The notes under the pieces are model-generated. The model ran no database searches. It was not told the origin of the DNA and worked only from the letters and a program-made list of their open reading frames with translations. DNA of 64,000 nucleotides. Source: Bacillota bacterium (GTDB taxonomy: Bacteria; Bacillota; Clostridia; Christensenellales; Pumilibacteraceae). Below, piece by piece: positions 36,080-44,203 of this stretch (the stretch's first letter is position 1; each line of letters starts with the position of its first letter). The stretch lies in the NCBI GenBank assembly GCA_009777485.1, contig WRLT01000007.1, positions 52,140 through 116,139 on the forward strand, in the 5' to 3' direction. Made by a program: the position numbers and the translations under genes.

Positions 36080-36779
36080 CTGTGCCGTAAAGAAATATTC
36101 CGCTTTCAACTACTTCTTCCTTACTGTTATAAACCGTTCCGCGTCCGTGTCGTTGGTCGTTTTGAAAACTTCCCTCATAACGACCGCCGTTGGCATCATA
36201 CTCTATGCCGTGTCCGTGTCGTTGGTTGTCTTTAAACTCTCCCTCGTAGCGGCCGCCGTCAGAAAAATATTCTATACCGCGTCCGTGACGATTTCCGTCC
36301 TTAAACTCGCCCTCATAACGGCCGCCGTTAGTAAAATACAGTATACCGCGTCCGATTATTTTATTGTTCCTAAACTCTCCCTCATAGCGGTGACCGTTGG
36401 CAGAATGCTCTATACCACGTCCGTGTTTTTCGTTATCCTTAAACTCGCCCTCATAACGGCCGCCGTCGGCATAACACTCTATGCCGCGTCCGTGTCGTTG
36501 GTTGTCTTTAAACTCTCCCTCGTAGCGGCTGCCGTCAGAAAAATATTCTATACCGCGTCCGTGACGATTTCCGTCCTTAAACTCGCCCTCGTAGCGGCCG
36601 CCGTTGGCAAAAGCAACCTTGCTTTGAGTTGTATGAAGTGTTATATATGTATTGTAATTAGTTATTGCTTCTTGCAAAATGAAAAGAGTACCGCAATGAC
36701 GGCATATTCCAGTTTTTTTGCTATCATCAACCTCTACATTTGCACCGCATTCGGTGCATTTGGCAGCAACTAATGCCAT
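36069..36779 (-). CDS. Zinc-ribbon and MORN-repeat protein
   Basis: 236 residues. The start is the ATG at 36779 with AAAGGAG seven bases upstream; the longer frame reads through the tRNA-Leu gene and is an artefact. A zinc ribbon with Cys 8, 11, 26 and 29 (KCTECGANV, CRHCGTL) is followed by a Thr/Asn linker and seven 23-residue MORN repeats of the type GRYEGEFKDGNRHGRGIEY. MORN repeats bind lipids or proteins. The same ribbon with the same spacing starts the leucine-rich-repeat protein at 56441-57730. Confidence 0.85.
   Translation of the reverse strand: MALVAAKCTECGANVEVDDSKKTGICRHCGTLFILQEAITNYNTYITLHTTQSKVAFANGGRYEGEFKDGNRHGRGIEYFSDGSRYEGEFKDNQRHGRGIECYADGGRYEGEFKDNEKHGRGIEHSANGHRYEGEFRNNKIIGRGILYFTNGGRYEGEFKDGNRHGRGIEYFSDGGRYEGEFKDNQRHGHGIEYDANGGRYEGSFQNDQRHGRGTVYNSKEEVVESGIFLYGTVFK
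36120..36602. repeat. 69-bp tandem repeats coding MORN units
   Basis: Seven 69-bp units. Units 1-2 and 5-6 are almost identical at DNA level over more than 100 bases, offset 276 bases, showing a recent duplication of a four-unit block. Confidence 0.88.
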
Positions 36780-36907
36780 GACGAACTCCTTTACCCGCCA
36801 AAGGCGAATTTCATTACGAAGTAATTTCACAAACGGTTTCATTTTTCCCGACAGGGAAAAATTTAATTGAATAATCCCGTAAAAATAAACATTTACGGGA
36901 TTATTGT

Positions 36908-36989
36908 TGGTGCCGAAGGTCGGGGTCGAACCGACACGGTTTCCCGCATGATTTTGAGTCATGTGCGTCTGCCATTCCGCCACTTCGGC
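36908..36989 (-). tRNA. tRNA-Leu (anticodon CAA)
   Basis: Minus strand: acceptor stem GCCGAAG/CTTCGGC, D arm GGCGGAATGGCAGAC, anticodon stem CATGA/TCATG with loop CTCAAAA giving CAA (reads UUG), a class II variable arm (GCGGGAAACCGT), T loop GGTTCGACCC, discriminator A and encoded CCA. 82 nt with CCA. Upstream lies TTGCCA-18-TATGAT. Confidence 0.96.
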
Positions 36990-37007
36990 ACGGTGTGCAG
37001 TATGATA

Positions 37008-37037
37008 ATCATACCATATGTTTTTTAGTTTTGGCAA
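37008..37037 (-). promoter_or_regulatory. Likely promoter of tRNA-Leu
   Basis: Minus strand TTGCCA (37037-37032), an 18-base spacer and TATGAT (37013-37008), about 12 bases before the expected start of the precursor. Confidence 0.55.
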
Positions 37038-37100
37038 GTGTTTTAGGTGAAAAATTTTATTGCGTCGTTAAGGAAACACGGTATTTATAAAGTGTTTTTG

Positions 37101-39356
37101 TTAATCGCGGCTTTTTAGGCCTTCTACGATGTCTAGGCGGTTTATGCGGCGGGCGGTGATAAAGCCCATGATTACGGCGATTGCGGCTACGATAGCGGCG
37201 CAAATTACATAGGTTAGCGGATAAACGGCGGCAACCAGTACAAAATTGGCGGACGAAAACGCGCCCCTTATAACATGCAGCAGCAACCAGCCGCACAAAT
37301 ATCCAAACGGCAGTGCGCACAAAATTTGCATAAAGGTTTCTTTGGTGTGCGTGCGCATGATTTTAGCGTGCTTATAGCCCAGTGTTTGCATCAGCATATA
37401 TTCGCCCTCGCGGGAGTTAAGGTTGATAAGCCCCACCGAATACAGTACCGCAACGCCTAAAATAAGCGCGCAGATAATCATAAACATAATTAACACGCGG
37501 ACGGTATCCATAATGGAGGAAAAGCTGTTTTGGTCGTCAAGGGCGGTGCTAAAAGTAATGTTGTTTTGGTTTAGGTATTCTGTAAAGCTTTCTGTATTTT
37601 GCGTGCGCATATACACGGCGTTATAAAAGCGGAATAATTCGGGCGGCGCGGTAGGGTTTAAGGCTTGCAGATATTCGTAGCTTGCAAAAAGGCTGATTGC
37701 TATGGTTTGGTCTATCACGGCGGATACACGCAAATCCTGATATACCGTAACGCCTAACAGCGGGATTTCTGCGCGCAGCGTATCCCCTGCTTTTACCCGC
37801 CAAAGCCGCGCGTGATAGCTTGGAATGATAATGCCGCTGCTTAAAAGTTGGGTATCCAGTTTAAGCTGATTAAACGATTCTTGCTCTACTACGGTTAGGG
37901 TGCAAACCATATCGTTTACGCGCACCCTGCCTTGCAGCACCTTTGCGTATTCGGCGTCGGGCGGAATTTCTTCTATAAACGGCAGCTCTTGGCTAAACGG
38001 CTGTACGTTAAAGCCTAGTGAAAGGGTTAAATCGTAGGCGGCGAAATTATCAAAATATGCGGTTTGTACGTAATCGATAGAGTTGTAAAAGCCCAAAGAC
38101 AGCGTTAGCAGCGCAACGGTTGCCGCAATGCCCAGTACGATTGCAAAAAATCTTCCTTTACTGCGCAGCATGGTTTTAAGCGTATAGCGTGAGTTAAACG
38201 AAAGCCGTTTCCACAAAAAGCCTATGCGTTGGGGCAATATTATTTTGCCGCCGCGCTGTTCGGGGCGCATAACCTCTGCCGGACGTTTGCGCAGTATTCC
38301 AAAAAGGGCGCAAATGCCGGGTATTAAGCACACTACAAAAGCCGCGATGATCGAATAGCCCCACAGTGCGGGATAAAACGTATAGCCTAGTAGCGGCAGC
38401 GTAAAAATTTGCGAAAATATTAAAATAAGTATGCGCGTTACCAGTATGGTTGCCAGTGCGCCGATAAGCGCGGCGCATAAAAAAAAGATTAAAAACTGCC
38501 CTAAATATATAAGCAATATTTGGCGCGGAGATGCGCCCAAAGATTTATATACCGCGATTTGCATGCGTTCTTTTACGGCTATGCGCCGCAGTACCACGTA
38601 CACCACCATGATTACTAAGCACGCAAACACGCCGGGAAAGATATACGCAAACGTGCGGGTTTTATTGTTTTGTTCTTGATATAATTCGTAGTTGATTTGC
38701 TCGGTTTGTTTGAGGGTGAATACGGTGCCCGAAGGCGCGCGCACATCGGAGGGGTTTGGGCTTAATGCCAAAAGCTCGTTAAATCCCCCGTCGGAGAAAA
38801 ATTCGGCGTTTACGTAAACGGGTGCGAAGGCTTTGGGGTTGGTCATCGGGCTTCGTTCGGATTTAGATAAATAGATGTATTCGGGCGAACCTACCAGGGC
38901 TGTTACGGTTAGGGTTTGTCCGTCTGCGGTAAGCGTATCGCCTATCGAAAGGTTCATTACGCGCGCGCTGTTTGCATGCACCGCGCATTGGCTTGCACCG
39001 ATAGGCGCAGCTCCTTGCAAATAATATAAATCGTTTATGCCGGAGGTGATAGTAATTATGCGGTACGTTGCGCCCGATGCTGCGCGGCGGTCGGAAACGC
39101 GGCGGCCTAGTGCTAATTCAACCGCGTCTTGGTTGTTTAGAGTTGCAACCGCGCTTTCGTCGAAGGTGCCGTAAAAGGTAAGGTCGGCGTAGTTGTATTC
39201 GGTAAAGTATTCTAGGGCTGCCTCGTCGAATCGGTAGGTTATGGTAAACAGCGTAACAAAAAAGCCTACTCCTACGGCGACAAGCAGCGACGCGGTAATC
39301 AGCAGCGCGATATTTTTGCGCATTTTTCTAAATGCAGAACGGGCAATTTTATTCAT
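37101..39356 (-). CDS. FtsX/MacB-type ABC transporter permease
   Basis: 751 residues with two FtsX-like modules: an N-terminal span (about 15-38), a large extracellular domain, three spans at about 240-350 (VKERMQIAVYKSLGASPRQ coupling segment), a second span near 405-425, another extracellular domain, and three spans near 625-740 with a second coupling segment (GEYMLMQTLGYKHAKIM). Such permeases move lipoproteins, peptides or signals by mechanotransmission rather than channel transport. GGAG lies just before the ATG. The ATPase partner is upstream at 39498-40196, separated by hairpin E2. Confidence 0.9.
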   Translation of the reverse strand: MNKIARSAFRKMRKNIALLITASLLVAVGVGFFVTLFTITYRFDEAALEYFTEYNYADLTFYGTFDESAVATLNNQDAVELALGRRVSDRRAASGATYRIITITSGINDLYYLQGAAPIGASQCAVHANSARVMNLSIGDTLTADGQTLTVTALVGSPEYIYLSKSERSPMTNPKAFAPVYVNAEFFSDGGFNELLALSPNPSDVRAPSGTVFTLKQTEQINYELYQEQNNKTRTFAYIFPGVFACLVIMVVYVVLRRIAVKERMQIAVYKSLGASPRQILLIYLGQFLIFFLCAALIGALATILVTRILILIFSQIFTLPLLGYTFYPALWGYSIIAAFVVCLIPGICALFGILRKRPAEVMRPEQRGGKIILPQRIGFLWKRLSFNSRYTLKTMLRSKGRFFAIVLGIAATVALLTLSLGFYNSIDYVQTAYFDNFAAYDLTLSLGFNVQPFSQELPFIEEIPPDAEYAKVLQGRVRVNDMVCTLTVVEQESFNQLKLDTQLLSSGIIIPSYHARLWRVKAGDTLRAEIPLLGVTVYQDLRVSAVIDQTIAISLFASYEYLQALNPTAPPELFRFYNAVYMRTQNTESFTEYLNQNNITFSTALDDQNSFSSIMDTVRVLIMFMIICALILGVAVLYSVGLINLNSREGEYMLMQTLGYKHAKIMRTHTKETFMQILCALPFGYLCGWLLLHVIRGAFSSANFVLVAAVYPLTYVICAAIVAAIAVIMGFITARRINRLDIVEGLKSRD

Positions 39357-39369
39357 GTGTCTCCAAATC

Positions 39370-39498
39370 GGGCTGTTGCAAATTTGAGTGCAAGTTGTAC
39401 AACAGTTTGTTTTTTTGCGCGTGCCGCGTACCTAAATGTACGCTGGGCGCGCAAAAAAACAAAGCGTAGTGCAAATTGTGCCAAATTTGCGACAGCCC
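39370..39498. repeat. Long hairpin element E2 (129 bp)
   Basis: Same apex (GCCGCGTACCTAAATGTACGC) as E1. The outer arm GGGCTGTTGCAAATTTG pairs with CAAATTTGCGACAGCCC (one G-U). The inner stem is TTTGTTTTTTTGCGCG/CGCGCAAAAAAACAAA: relative to E1 both partners changed (A to G, T to C). It sits between the ATPase stop, whose last base it touches, and the permease start. E2 and E4 share the flank AAGTTGYACAACAG. Confidence 0.92.
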
Positions 39499-40196
39499 TA
39501 CCATTCTACTTCGGATACGGGTATCGGCGTGTTTTGCTGTACGTTGGCGATTTTTCCGCTGCGCAGGCTGATAACGATATCCGCTATGGCGGCGATGTTG
39601 CTGTTGTGTGTGATTAGCAGTACCGATGTTCCGTTTTGCTTGTGTATGTTTACTAAAACGTCTAACACCTTAATGCCCGTGTTTAAGTCTAGCGCGCCTG
39701 TGGGCTCGTCGCATAATAAAACTTCCGGCTTTTTAGCAATGGCGCGCGCAATGGATACGCGCTGCTGCTCGCCGCCCGACAGCTGCTTAGGAAAGTTATT
39801 CAGACGCTCTGAAAGCCCGACTAAATCCATAGCGTTTCGCGCTTCGCTGCTAGATATGCCCGCAAGCTCGGTAGAAAATTCTACGTTTTCCAGCGCAGTT
39901 AAATCGGGTAAAAGATTATAGCTTTGAAATACAAAGCCGATGTTTTTGCGCCGAAATTCGGTCATTTGTTTTTTGTTTAAGCGCGTAATGTCTTCGCCCT
40001 TAAACAGCGCAGCGCCTGCGGTGGGTAAATCCATACAGCCCAAAATATTTAAAAGCGTAGATTTTCCCGAACCGCTTGCGCCTAATATGGCAACGATTTT
40101 GTTGGGAGGAATCTCTAAGTCTATACCGTCTAATGCGGTAATTTTAGCCTCGCCTTCGCCGTAGGTTTTAGTAAGTTTTTCAATCGTATAAAGCAT
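39498..40196 (-). CDS. ABC transporter ATP-binding protein (LolD/MacB type)
   Basis: 232 residues from the ATG at 40196 (MLYTIEKLTKTYGEGEAKIT); an upstream TTG is rejected. Walker A GASGSGKST, Q-loop FVFQSYNLLPDLTALENVE, signature LSGGEQQRVSIARA, Walker B VLLCDEPTGALD and the H-loop LITHN are complete. It is the first gene of the operon, with the FtsX permease downstream. The -10 box ends six bases before the ATG, so a leaderless mRNA is predicted. Confidence 0.94.
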   Translation of the reverse strand: MLYTIEKLTKTYGEGEAKITALDGIDLEIPPNKIVAILGASGSGKSTLLNILGCMDLPTAGAALFKGEDITRLNKKQMTEFRRKNIGFVFQSYNLLPDLTALENVEFSTELAGISSSEARNAMDLVGLSERLNNFPKQLSGGEQQRVSIARAIAKKPEVLLCDEPTGALDLNTGIKVLDVLVNIHKQNGTSVLLITHNSNIAAIADIVISLRSGKIANVQQNTPIPVSEVEW

Positions 40197-40202
40197 ATAG
40201 TA

Positions 40203-40231
40203 ACTATACAAAATTTAAACTAAAAATGCAA
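40203..40231 (-). promoter_or_regulatory. Promoter of the ABC transporter operon (predicted leaderless)
   Basis: Minus strand TTGCAT (40231-40226), a 17-base spacer and TATAGT (40208-40203), six bases before the ATG. Confidence 0.65.
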
Positions 40232-40318
40232 CCAAATCGCAGCGGCTACCCCGCCACTTTTAGTTGTTTTTTTTAGAAGTTATTATTAATTAACTAACTT
40301 TAAAAGGTTTAGACGCAC

Positions 40319-40445
40319 GGGCGGGCTCAAAAATGGGTTCAGCCGTGCAACAGTTGCTTTTTTTGCGCGTGCCGCGTACTTAGATGTACGCAAACGCGCA
40401 AAAAAGGCAAGCGTAGCGCGGATCAACCCGTTTTTCAGCCCGCCC
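40319..40445. repeat. Long hairpin element E3 (127 bp), overlapping the acpP 3' end
   Basis: Outer arms GGGCGGGCTCAAAAATGGGT and AACCCGTTTTTCAGCCCGCC pair with two imperfections; inner stem TTGCTTTTTTTGCGCG/CGCGCAAAAAAGGCAA; apex GCCGCGTACTTAGATGTACGC. The right arm contains the last acpP codons (Gly-Ala-Gly) and its TGA stop. Confidence 0.92.
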
Positions 40446-40662
40446 CGTTTTTGTCGATGAAGTCTATTGCTTCCCCGATGGTGCGGATATTGGTGGGCAT
40501 ATCGATATCAAATTTTTCGGTTACCCAAAGCCCTAAATCTACAACGTCTAACGAATCTAAGCCTAAATCGGCAAAGGTGGAGGCGGGCTTAACGTCCTCG
40601 GGTTTAATGGTTTCTTTAAATTCCGCTAAAAATTTTGCAATTTTTCCTAGGGTGTCGTTCAT
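40435..40662 (-). CDS. acpP: Acyl carrier protein
   Basis: 75 residues. Carries growing acyl chains on a 4'-phosphopantetheine attached to the Ser of DLGLDSLDVVDL, which is present and correctly placed (about residue 37). Otherwise a normal acidic four-helix ACP. AAAGGAG lies before the ATG at 40662. No other fatty-acid genes are adjacent, so it may be a single-gene unit. Its end overlaps hairpin E3, which could act as its terminator. Confidence 0.95.
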   Translation of the reverse strand: MNDTLGKIAKFLAEFKETIKPEDVKPASTFADLGLDSLDVVDLGLWVTEKFDIDMPTNIRTIGEAIDFIDKNGAG

Positions 40663-40712
40663 GCTTTTTTTCTCCTTTAAATTTAATTGGCCTATAATAA
40701 AGCCGCAAGGCT

Positions 40713-40742
40713 ATTTTATCATACCGCAAAAGCACCCGTCAA
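40713..40742 (-). promoter_or_regulatory. Proximal promoter of acpP
   Basis: Minus strand TTGACG (40742-40737), an 18-base spacer and TAAAAT (40718-40713). Confidence 0.65.
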
Positions 40743-40853
40743 CTAAACTATGGATGATTTTTAGATGAATTTTGCACCCTTTTTGCATCCTATTTGCACC
40801 CTTTTTTTGTGTGCAAGAATGCGGGCAGATTGGCGGATATATTGTATATATTT

Positions 40854-40882
40854 AGTATAACATATAAATCACAATTTGTCAA
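40854..40882 (-). promoter_or_regulatory. Second leftward promoter upstream of acpP
   Basis: Minus strand TTGACA (40882-40877), a 17-base spacer and TATACT (40859-40854). It would give acpP a leader of about 190 bases that contains three near-copies of TTTTGCAYCCT (on the plus strand about 40765-40810). The 659-base gap from 40663 to 41321 holds these promoters, repeat R1 and small-RNA candidate 2. Confidence 0.65.
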
Positions 40883-40920
40883 GCTTTTTGGGGGGATGGG
40901 CAAAATTTTTTTATTACTGT

Positions 40921-41190
40921 CTGAATGGGGGTATGGGCTTTTCTTTCCACCCCGTCAACTTCGCGTCAATGGGTCGTTCGTTCCTCACTCCCCGCTTTGG
41001 CTAAAAACACGGTGTGTTTTTGCGGCTAAAGCCGCCGCGTCGCGCCTGCAAGAGGGGAATTTTTTTGTGGCTATTTATTTAATAACCACCGCGCGCCTAT
41101 AAGAAGGGAATTTTTTTGCGGACTTTTTCAAGTAAGGACAATCATTGAGGAGAATTTTTTTAGTCGAAATTCGTCAGTTGTCATAAATCC
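40921..41190. repeat. Repeat R1 (degenerate CCACCCC / AAGAGGGGAATTTTTTT family)
   Basis: Contains GGGGGTATGGGCTTTTCTTT, CCACCCCGTCAACTTCG, a GGCTAAA/GCCGC-rich stretch, AAGAGGGGAATTTTTTT and AGAAGGGAATTTTTTTGCGG, then a tail ACAATCATTGAGG and TTAGTCGAAATT. The same blocks in the same order occur in R2-R6. It forms the left border of the cassette 41.2-42.6 kb. Confidence 0.8.
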
Positions 41191-41201
41191 TCCGAAAAGT
41201 C

Positions 41202-41229
41202 TTGACTTTTTATTTTTTTAGCGTATACT
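41202..41229 (+). promoter_or_regulatory. Promoter of small-RNA candidate 2
   Basis: TTGACT (41202-41207), a 16-base T-rich spacer and TATACT (41224-41229). Confidence 0.72.
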
Positions 41230-41235
41230 ATTAGT

Positions 41236-41309
41236 AAAGTCATGTGTGTGCTGGCATAGTCACCTGTTCGCAGGGTTTAGAGGTCAGTGGTGGACCACAT
41301 GGCTTTTTA
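41236..41309 (+). ncRNA. Small-RNA candidate 2 (three nested stems)
   Basis: About 75 nt. An outer nine-pair stem AGTCATGTG/CACATGGCT is followed by a T run, so it doubles as the terminator. A middle stem CTGGC/GTCAG and an inner CCTG-TTCG-CAGG tetraloop hairpin nest inside, with purine-rich internal loops (GTTTAGAG). No open frame with a ribosome site. No known family recognised; the conserved SRP tetraloop region is absent. It converges with the gene at 41322-41822. Confidence 0.68.
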
Positions 41310-41321
41310 TATTATGAATTT

Positions 41322-41822
41322 TTAATTGTATAAATTGTTCTTGATTGAGTTTTTTAATTTTGTTTTGATTTTTTCATTTGTGCAAATTGTTAAAATCTTA
41401 TGTATTTTACGTTTACTTAATAGTATAGAAATCTTGCACTCATTGGAAAAAAACTCAAATATAGGCATAATGTTATTACGTATAATAGACTTGTACCTTT
41501 CTACGCTTGCTTTTTCCCATTCTATAAAGCTTACTTGTTTACCGAAAAAGGTTTGTTGTATACCGTTTTCTGAAAAGGTTATTCGGGTAAATGCTTGCTT
41601 GAAACAAATAAAACATATTAGCCACGGAGGCACTAATATAAAACCTACAAACAGCGATACAAACAAAATAAGGTCTTTATCCCACCCTCCGTTTGGTAAG
41701 GTTATCAATAAAAAAAATCCTAAAAATAACATACAAATCGCGCTTATGCCGCTTGCTAATCCGATAAACACATTGTTTTTTAAATATTTGATTTTTCTGT
41801 TGGATTTTAATTCTAGCGGCAT
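41322..41822 (-). CDS. Small membrane protein with PH-like tail
   Basis: 166 residues: two spans (about 18-42 and 50-75), then a soluble domain beginning AFTRITFSENGIQQTFFGKQVSFIEWEKA, which resembles bacterial PH-type domains by strand pattern only. It overlaps the nucleotidyltransferase gene by 10 bases and is probably co-transcribed with it. AT-rich. Its first residues (MPLEL) match those of the MarR protein at 43270, which is probably coincidence. Confidence 0.7.
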   Translation of the reverse strand: MPLELKSNRKIKYLKNNVFIGLASGISAICMLFLGFFLLITLPNGGWDKDLILFVSLFVGFILVPPWLICFICFKQAFTRITFSENGIQQTFFGKQVSFIEWEKASVERYKSIIRNNIMPIFEFFSNECKISILLSKRKIHKILTICTNEKIKTKLKNSIKNNLYN

Positions 41823-42595
41823 GATTGTTCTCCTGCCTTATGCAAATTCAGTGCGCGCAAAAATAGTTGGTTGAGTTGCGTGTATTCGGTTTTTGTTTCT
41901 TTGGGTAAGGCTTGAATTTCTTGTTTTATGGACACTAAACTATTTTCTATAAACTCGTTTAAAACGGCTATTTTGGGGATTTCTCCGATTTCTGCTAACG
42001 ACATTTTCTTTTTTAGCAAGTCGCTGACTGCGGGCTTAACGCTTTCATCAAGCATGGTGTCTGCTAAAATAGCAAACTCCATAGGCGGAGGACAATTGTT
42101 TTTTAGTATCCATTTGCAAGCCAAAATCGGCCTTATCACGTAAAAGTATTTTTTCGCCCGAACCGTTTCGCCTTTTAGATAGGCGCGATAGTTTCCGTCT
42201 GCCATGTTGAGGTAATGATACAGCCCTGCTTTTTTCTTGAAGTAGTCGTTTACTATACTTTTAATTTCTGCAAAAAACGGGGTTGTTTTATATATTATCG
42301 GCGAATTTCCCCACTCGAACAATGTCGGATTTGAGGAGTGAAGTAACCGCAGTGTTTTATCTAAATCCCATCCGTTTATATCCAAAACCGCATCAATCGG
42401 ATACTCTACAACGTCACGGGTTTTATCAAGCCGTAAATAGTAATCGCGTTCTCGAATATAGAAAAAGCGGACATCATAATCGGAGTCGGGCGATGCAAAG
42501 CCCCACGCTCTTGAACCCGACTCAACTGCATGAATGATTTTTATGTTTTCTGACTTTTCTATTTCGGTCAGTTTTTTAAGTATAGTTTCTCTCAT
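41813..42595 (-). CDS. Nucleotidyltransferase of the YcgL/RlaP family
   Basis: 260 residues. DNA polymerase beta-type fold with ESGSRAWGFASPDSDYDVRFFY, where GS and DxD are the nucleotide and metal site, and a conserved IDAVLDINGWDLDKTLRLL block with LFEWGNSPI typical of the YcgL group. The substrate of this family is not firmly known. Located in a cassette between repeats R1 and R2 together with the membrane protein downstream. No clear ribosome site beyond a weak purine run. Confidence 0.85.
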   Translation of the reverse strand: MRETILKKLTEIEKSENIKIIHAVESGSRAWGFASPDSDYDVRFFYIRERDYYLRLDKTRDVVEYPIDAVLDINGWDLDKTLRLLHSSNPTLFEWGNSPIIYKTTPFFAEIKSIVNDYFKKKAGLYHYLNMADGNYRAYLKGETVRAKKYFYVIRPILACKWILKNNCPPPMEFAILADTMLDESVKPAVSDLLKKKMSLAEIGEIPKIAVLNEFIENSLVSIKQEIQALPKETKTEYTQLNQLFLRALNLHKAGEQSCR

Positions 42596-42604
42596 GTGTT
42601 TGCT

Positions 42605-42790
42605 TTATAGTGTGATTGGGGGGATTGGCTTTTCTTTCCACACTGTCTGAGTGGGGGTATTGGCTTTTCTTTCCACCCCGCCCCTAACGGGGCACCCCTC
42701 AAGAGGGGAATTTTTTTGCGGATATTTATTATAAAATCCTTAGCCGAAATTTGTCAGTTGTAAGTTGTAAGTTGTCAATTGTTTCCAACC
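42605..42790. repeat. Repeat R2
   Basis: GGGGGGATTGGCTTTTCTTT, CCACACTGTCTGAGTGGGGG, a second CTTTCCACCCCGCCCC, the palindrome CCTCAAGAGGGG, then AATTTTTTTGCGG and TTAGCCGAAATT with tandem GTCAGTTGTAAGTTGTAAGT. It forms the right border of the cassette that starts at R1. Confidence 0.88.
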
Positions 42791-42814
42791 CCTCCCCTGT
42801 GGGATAGTGGGTAT

Positions 42815-43270
42815 TTAAGTCATGAATTCGGAGAGTTTTTTGAAGTATTTGTTGATTTTGGCAACGGATTTTAGTAGCACTTCCCGTTCGCCGGGGTTTA
42901 GTTGTGCGGTGATTTTGCCGATAAGGTGCGCGTGAAAGCTTTCGTGCCGCTCGTTGACGGTTATGCCGCTTTCGGTTAGCGAAATTTGTACGCTGCGCGC
43001 ATCTTGCGCGGATTTAATTTTTTCTACGTAGCCTTTTTGTTCTAGCTTTTGAATGGCTACCGTAATAGACGGCAGTGTTACGCCCGTTAACGCCGCAAGC
43101 GCGCTTACGGTGTTTTGCTCTGGCTCATTTTTGGCTATCGTTTCAAGCAAATGAATTTCACCGATAGATAAATCCTCGCTGCCTGCACTTCTAAGCGAAT
43201 GCTCTTCGCATTTTACAATAAGGTTAAACGTATCGGTTAACAGCGCGTTTAGTTCTAACTCTAACGGCAT
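42815..43270 (-). CDS. MarR-family transcriptional regulator
   Basis: 151 residues. Winged helix: ALAALTGVTLPSITVAIQKLEQKGYVEKIKSAQDARSVQISLTESG, with the DxRs wing motif. N- and C-terminal dimerisation helices are present. It is last in an operon of lipoprotein, membrane protein and regulator, and its ribosome site (GGAGAG) is built from the last codons of the gene upstream (Lys-Lys-Gly-Glu-stop). The ligand is unknown. Confidence 0.92.
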   Translation of the reverse strand: MPLELELNALLTDTFNLIVKCEEHSLRSAGSEDLSIGEIHLLETIAKNEPEQNTVSALAALTGVTLPSITVAIQKLEQKGYVEKIKSAQDARSVQISLTESGITVNERHESFHAHLIGKITAQLNPGEREVLLKSVAKINKYFKKLSEFMT

Positions 43271-43277
43271 ATATATA

Positions 43278-44180
43278 TTACTCTCCTTTCTTTGCGGCTA
43301 ATTCGGGCGCGCCCTCGATTTCAAAATGTGACGAAACAATTTTATAGCGGTTCGCGCCGCTTTTTTCTAGTTTTTCGGGGTTTGTAAAGTACAGTTCGAT
43401 TGCGCCGTGCACCGCAACCCCTAAAAGGCTTTGCATAGTAAGCCGAATTTTAATTTTAGCAAACGGATTTAACGCACAAGAGGTGTAAAAGTCGCTGTCT
43501 TTTTTGGTAATCAGATTTACCACTACCTCATTTCTGTGGTCGGTTTCGTTGTAGAGAATCAGCGAACTTGATTGATTTAAGCACGGGATAAAATGGTATT
43601 CGGTGCCTTCGAAGCTTGCAAAGGTAAAGCTTGAAAACCGAATTTCTCCTATTGCCTTTCCTTCTACCAGTGAAATAGGAATTTTAACGGTAAGAAATTT
43701 ATACGCGTCTACCGTATCTTGAATATTTTTTGCGTCTATATCGTCTTGTTTTAGATAAAACCTAAAATCGCCTGTTTTATGCAGCCTTTCGATATAGCGC
43801 ACAGACTCGTCGAAAAGCAGCATATGGTCTACAAAATCTATGACCGTGTAATTGGCGGCTAAAAACTGCATGGTTTGAAACGCGCGCAGTTCTTCGTTGG
43901 TTTGGCGGTTAATCGCGTTGTAATTAAGGATTGAAAAGCTGAAAACCGATTGAACCACAAACGCGGCAAAGGACATGAGTGCCGCTACCAAAGCAATGCT
44001 TTGCTGCAACTCGAACGCCTCGATATAATACGTGGCAAAAAACGCAATAAGCAGTAAGCCGAAAACGGTAAACCAAATAATCAGCATAAAGCGCAGATTT
44101 ATGGCGCGTTTTACTTGCGCATTTTTAGGCGGTTTTTGGGGTTTTGGGGGTTTATTATTTTTTTGATTGTCGCTGTTCAT
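43278..44180 (-). CDS. Membrane protein with two N-terminal spans, unknown function
   Basis: 300 residues. A Lys/Pro-rich cytoplasmic start (NNKPPKPQKPPKNAQVKRAI) precedes two spans (about 30-52 and 60-83), then a cytoplasmic or periplasmic domain of about 210 residues, beta-rich (VKIPISLVEGKAIGEIRFSSF, EVVVNLITKKDSDF). No family recognised. It lies between the Ig-like lipoprotein and the MarR regulator on one transcript. Confidence 0.75.
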   Translation of the reverse strand: MNSDNQKNNKPPKPQKPPKNAQVKRAINLRFMLIIWFTVFGLLLIAFFATYYIEAFELQQSIALVAALMSFAAFVVQSVFSFSILNYNAINRQTNEELRAFQTMQFLAANYTVIDFVDHMLLFDESVRYIERLHKTGDFRFYLKQDDIDAKNIQDTVDAYKFLTVKIPISLVEGKAIGEIRFSSFTFASFEGTEYHFIPCLNQSSSLILYNETDHRNEVVVNLITKKDSDFYTSCALNPFAKIKIRLTMQSLLGVAVHGAIELYFTNPEKLEKSGANRYKIVSSHFEIEGAPELAAKKGE

Positions 44181-44203
44181 TTTTACGGTATTATACGTCT
44201 TTA

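Noticed and set aside
36780..37037. Open frame extending the MORN protein upstream (reads EVAEWQTHMTQNH...)
   Set aside because: It is translation through the tRNA-Leu gene; the ATG at 36779 has a proper ribosome site.
41236..41309. SRP RNA (4.5S) as identity of small-RNA candidate 2
   Set aside because: The conserved SRP loop sequences (GGTCAGG, GGAAG, AGCAGCC) are missing.
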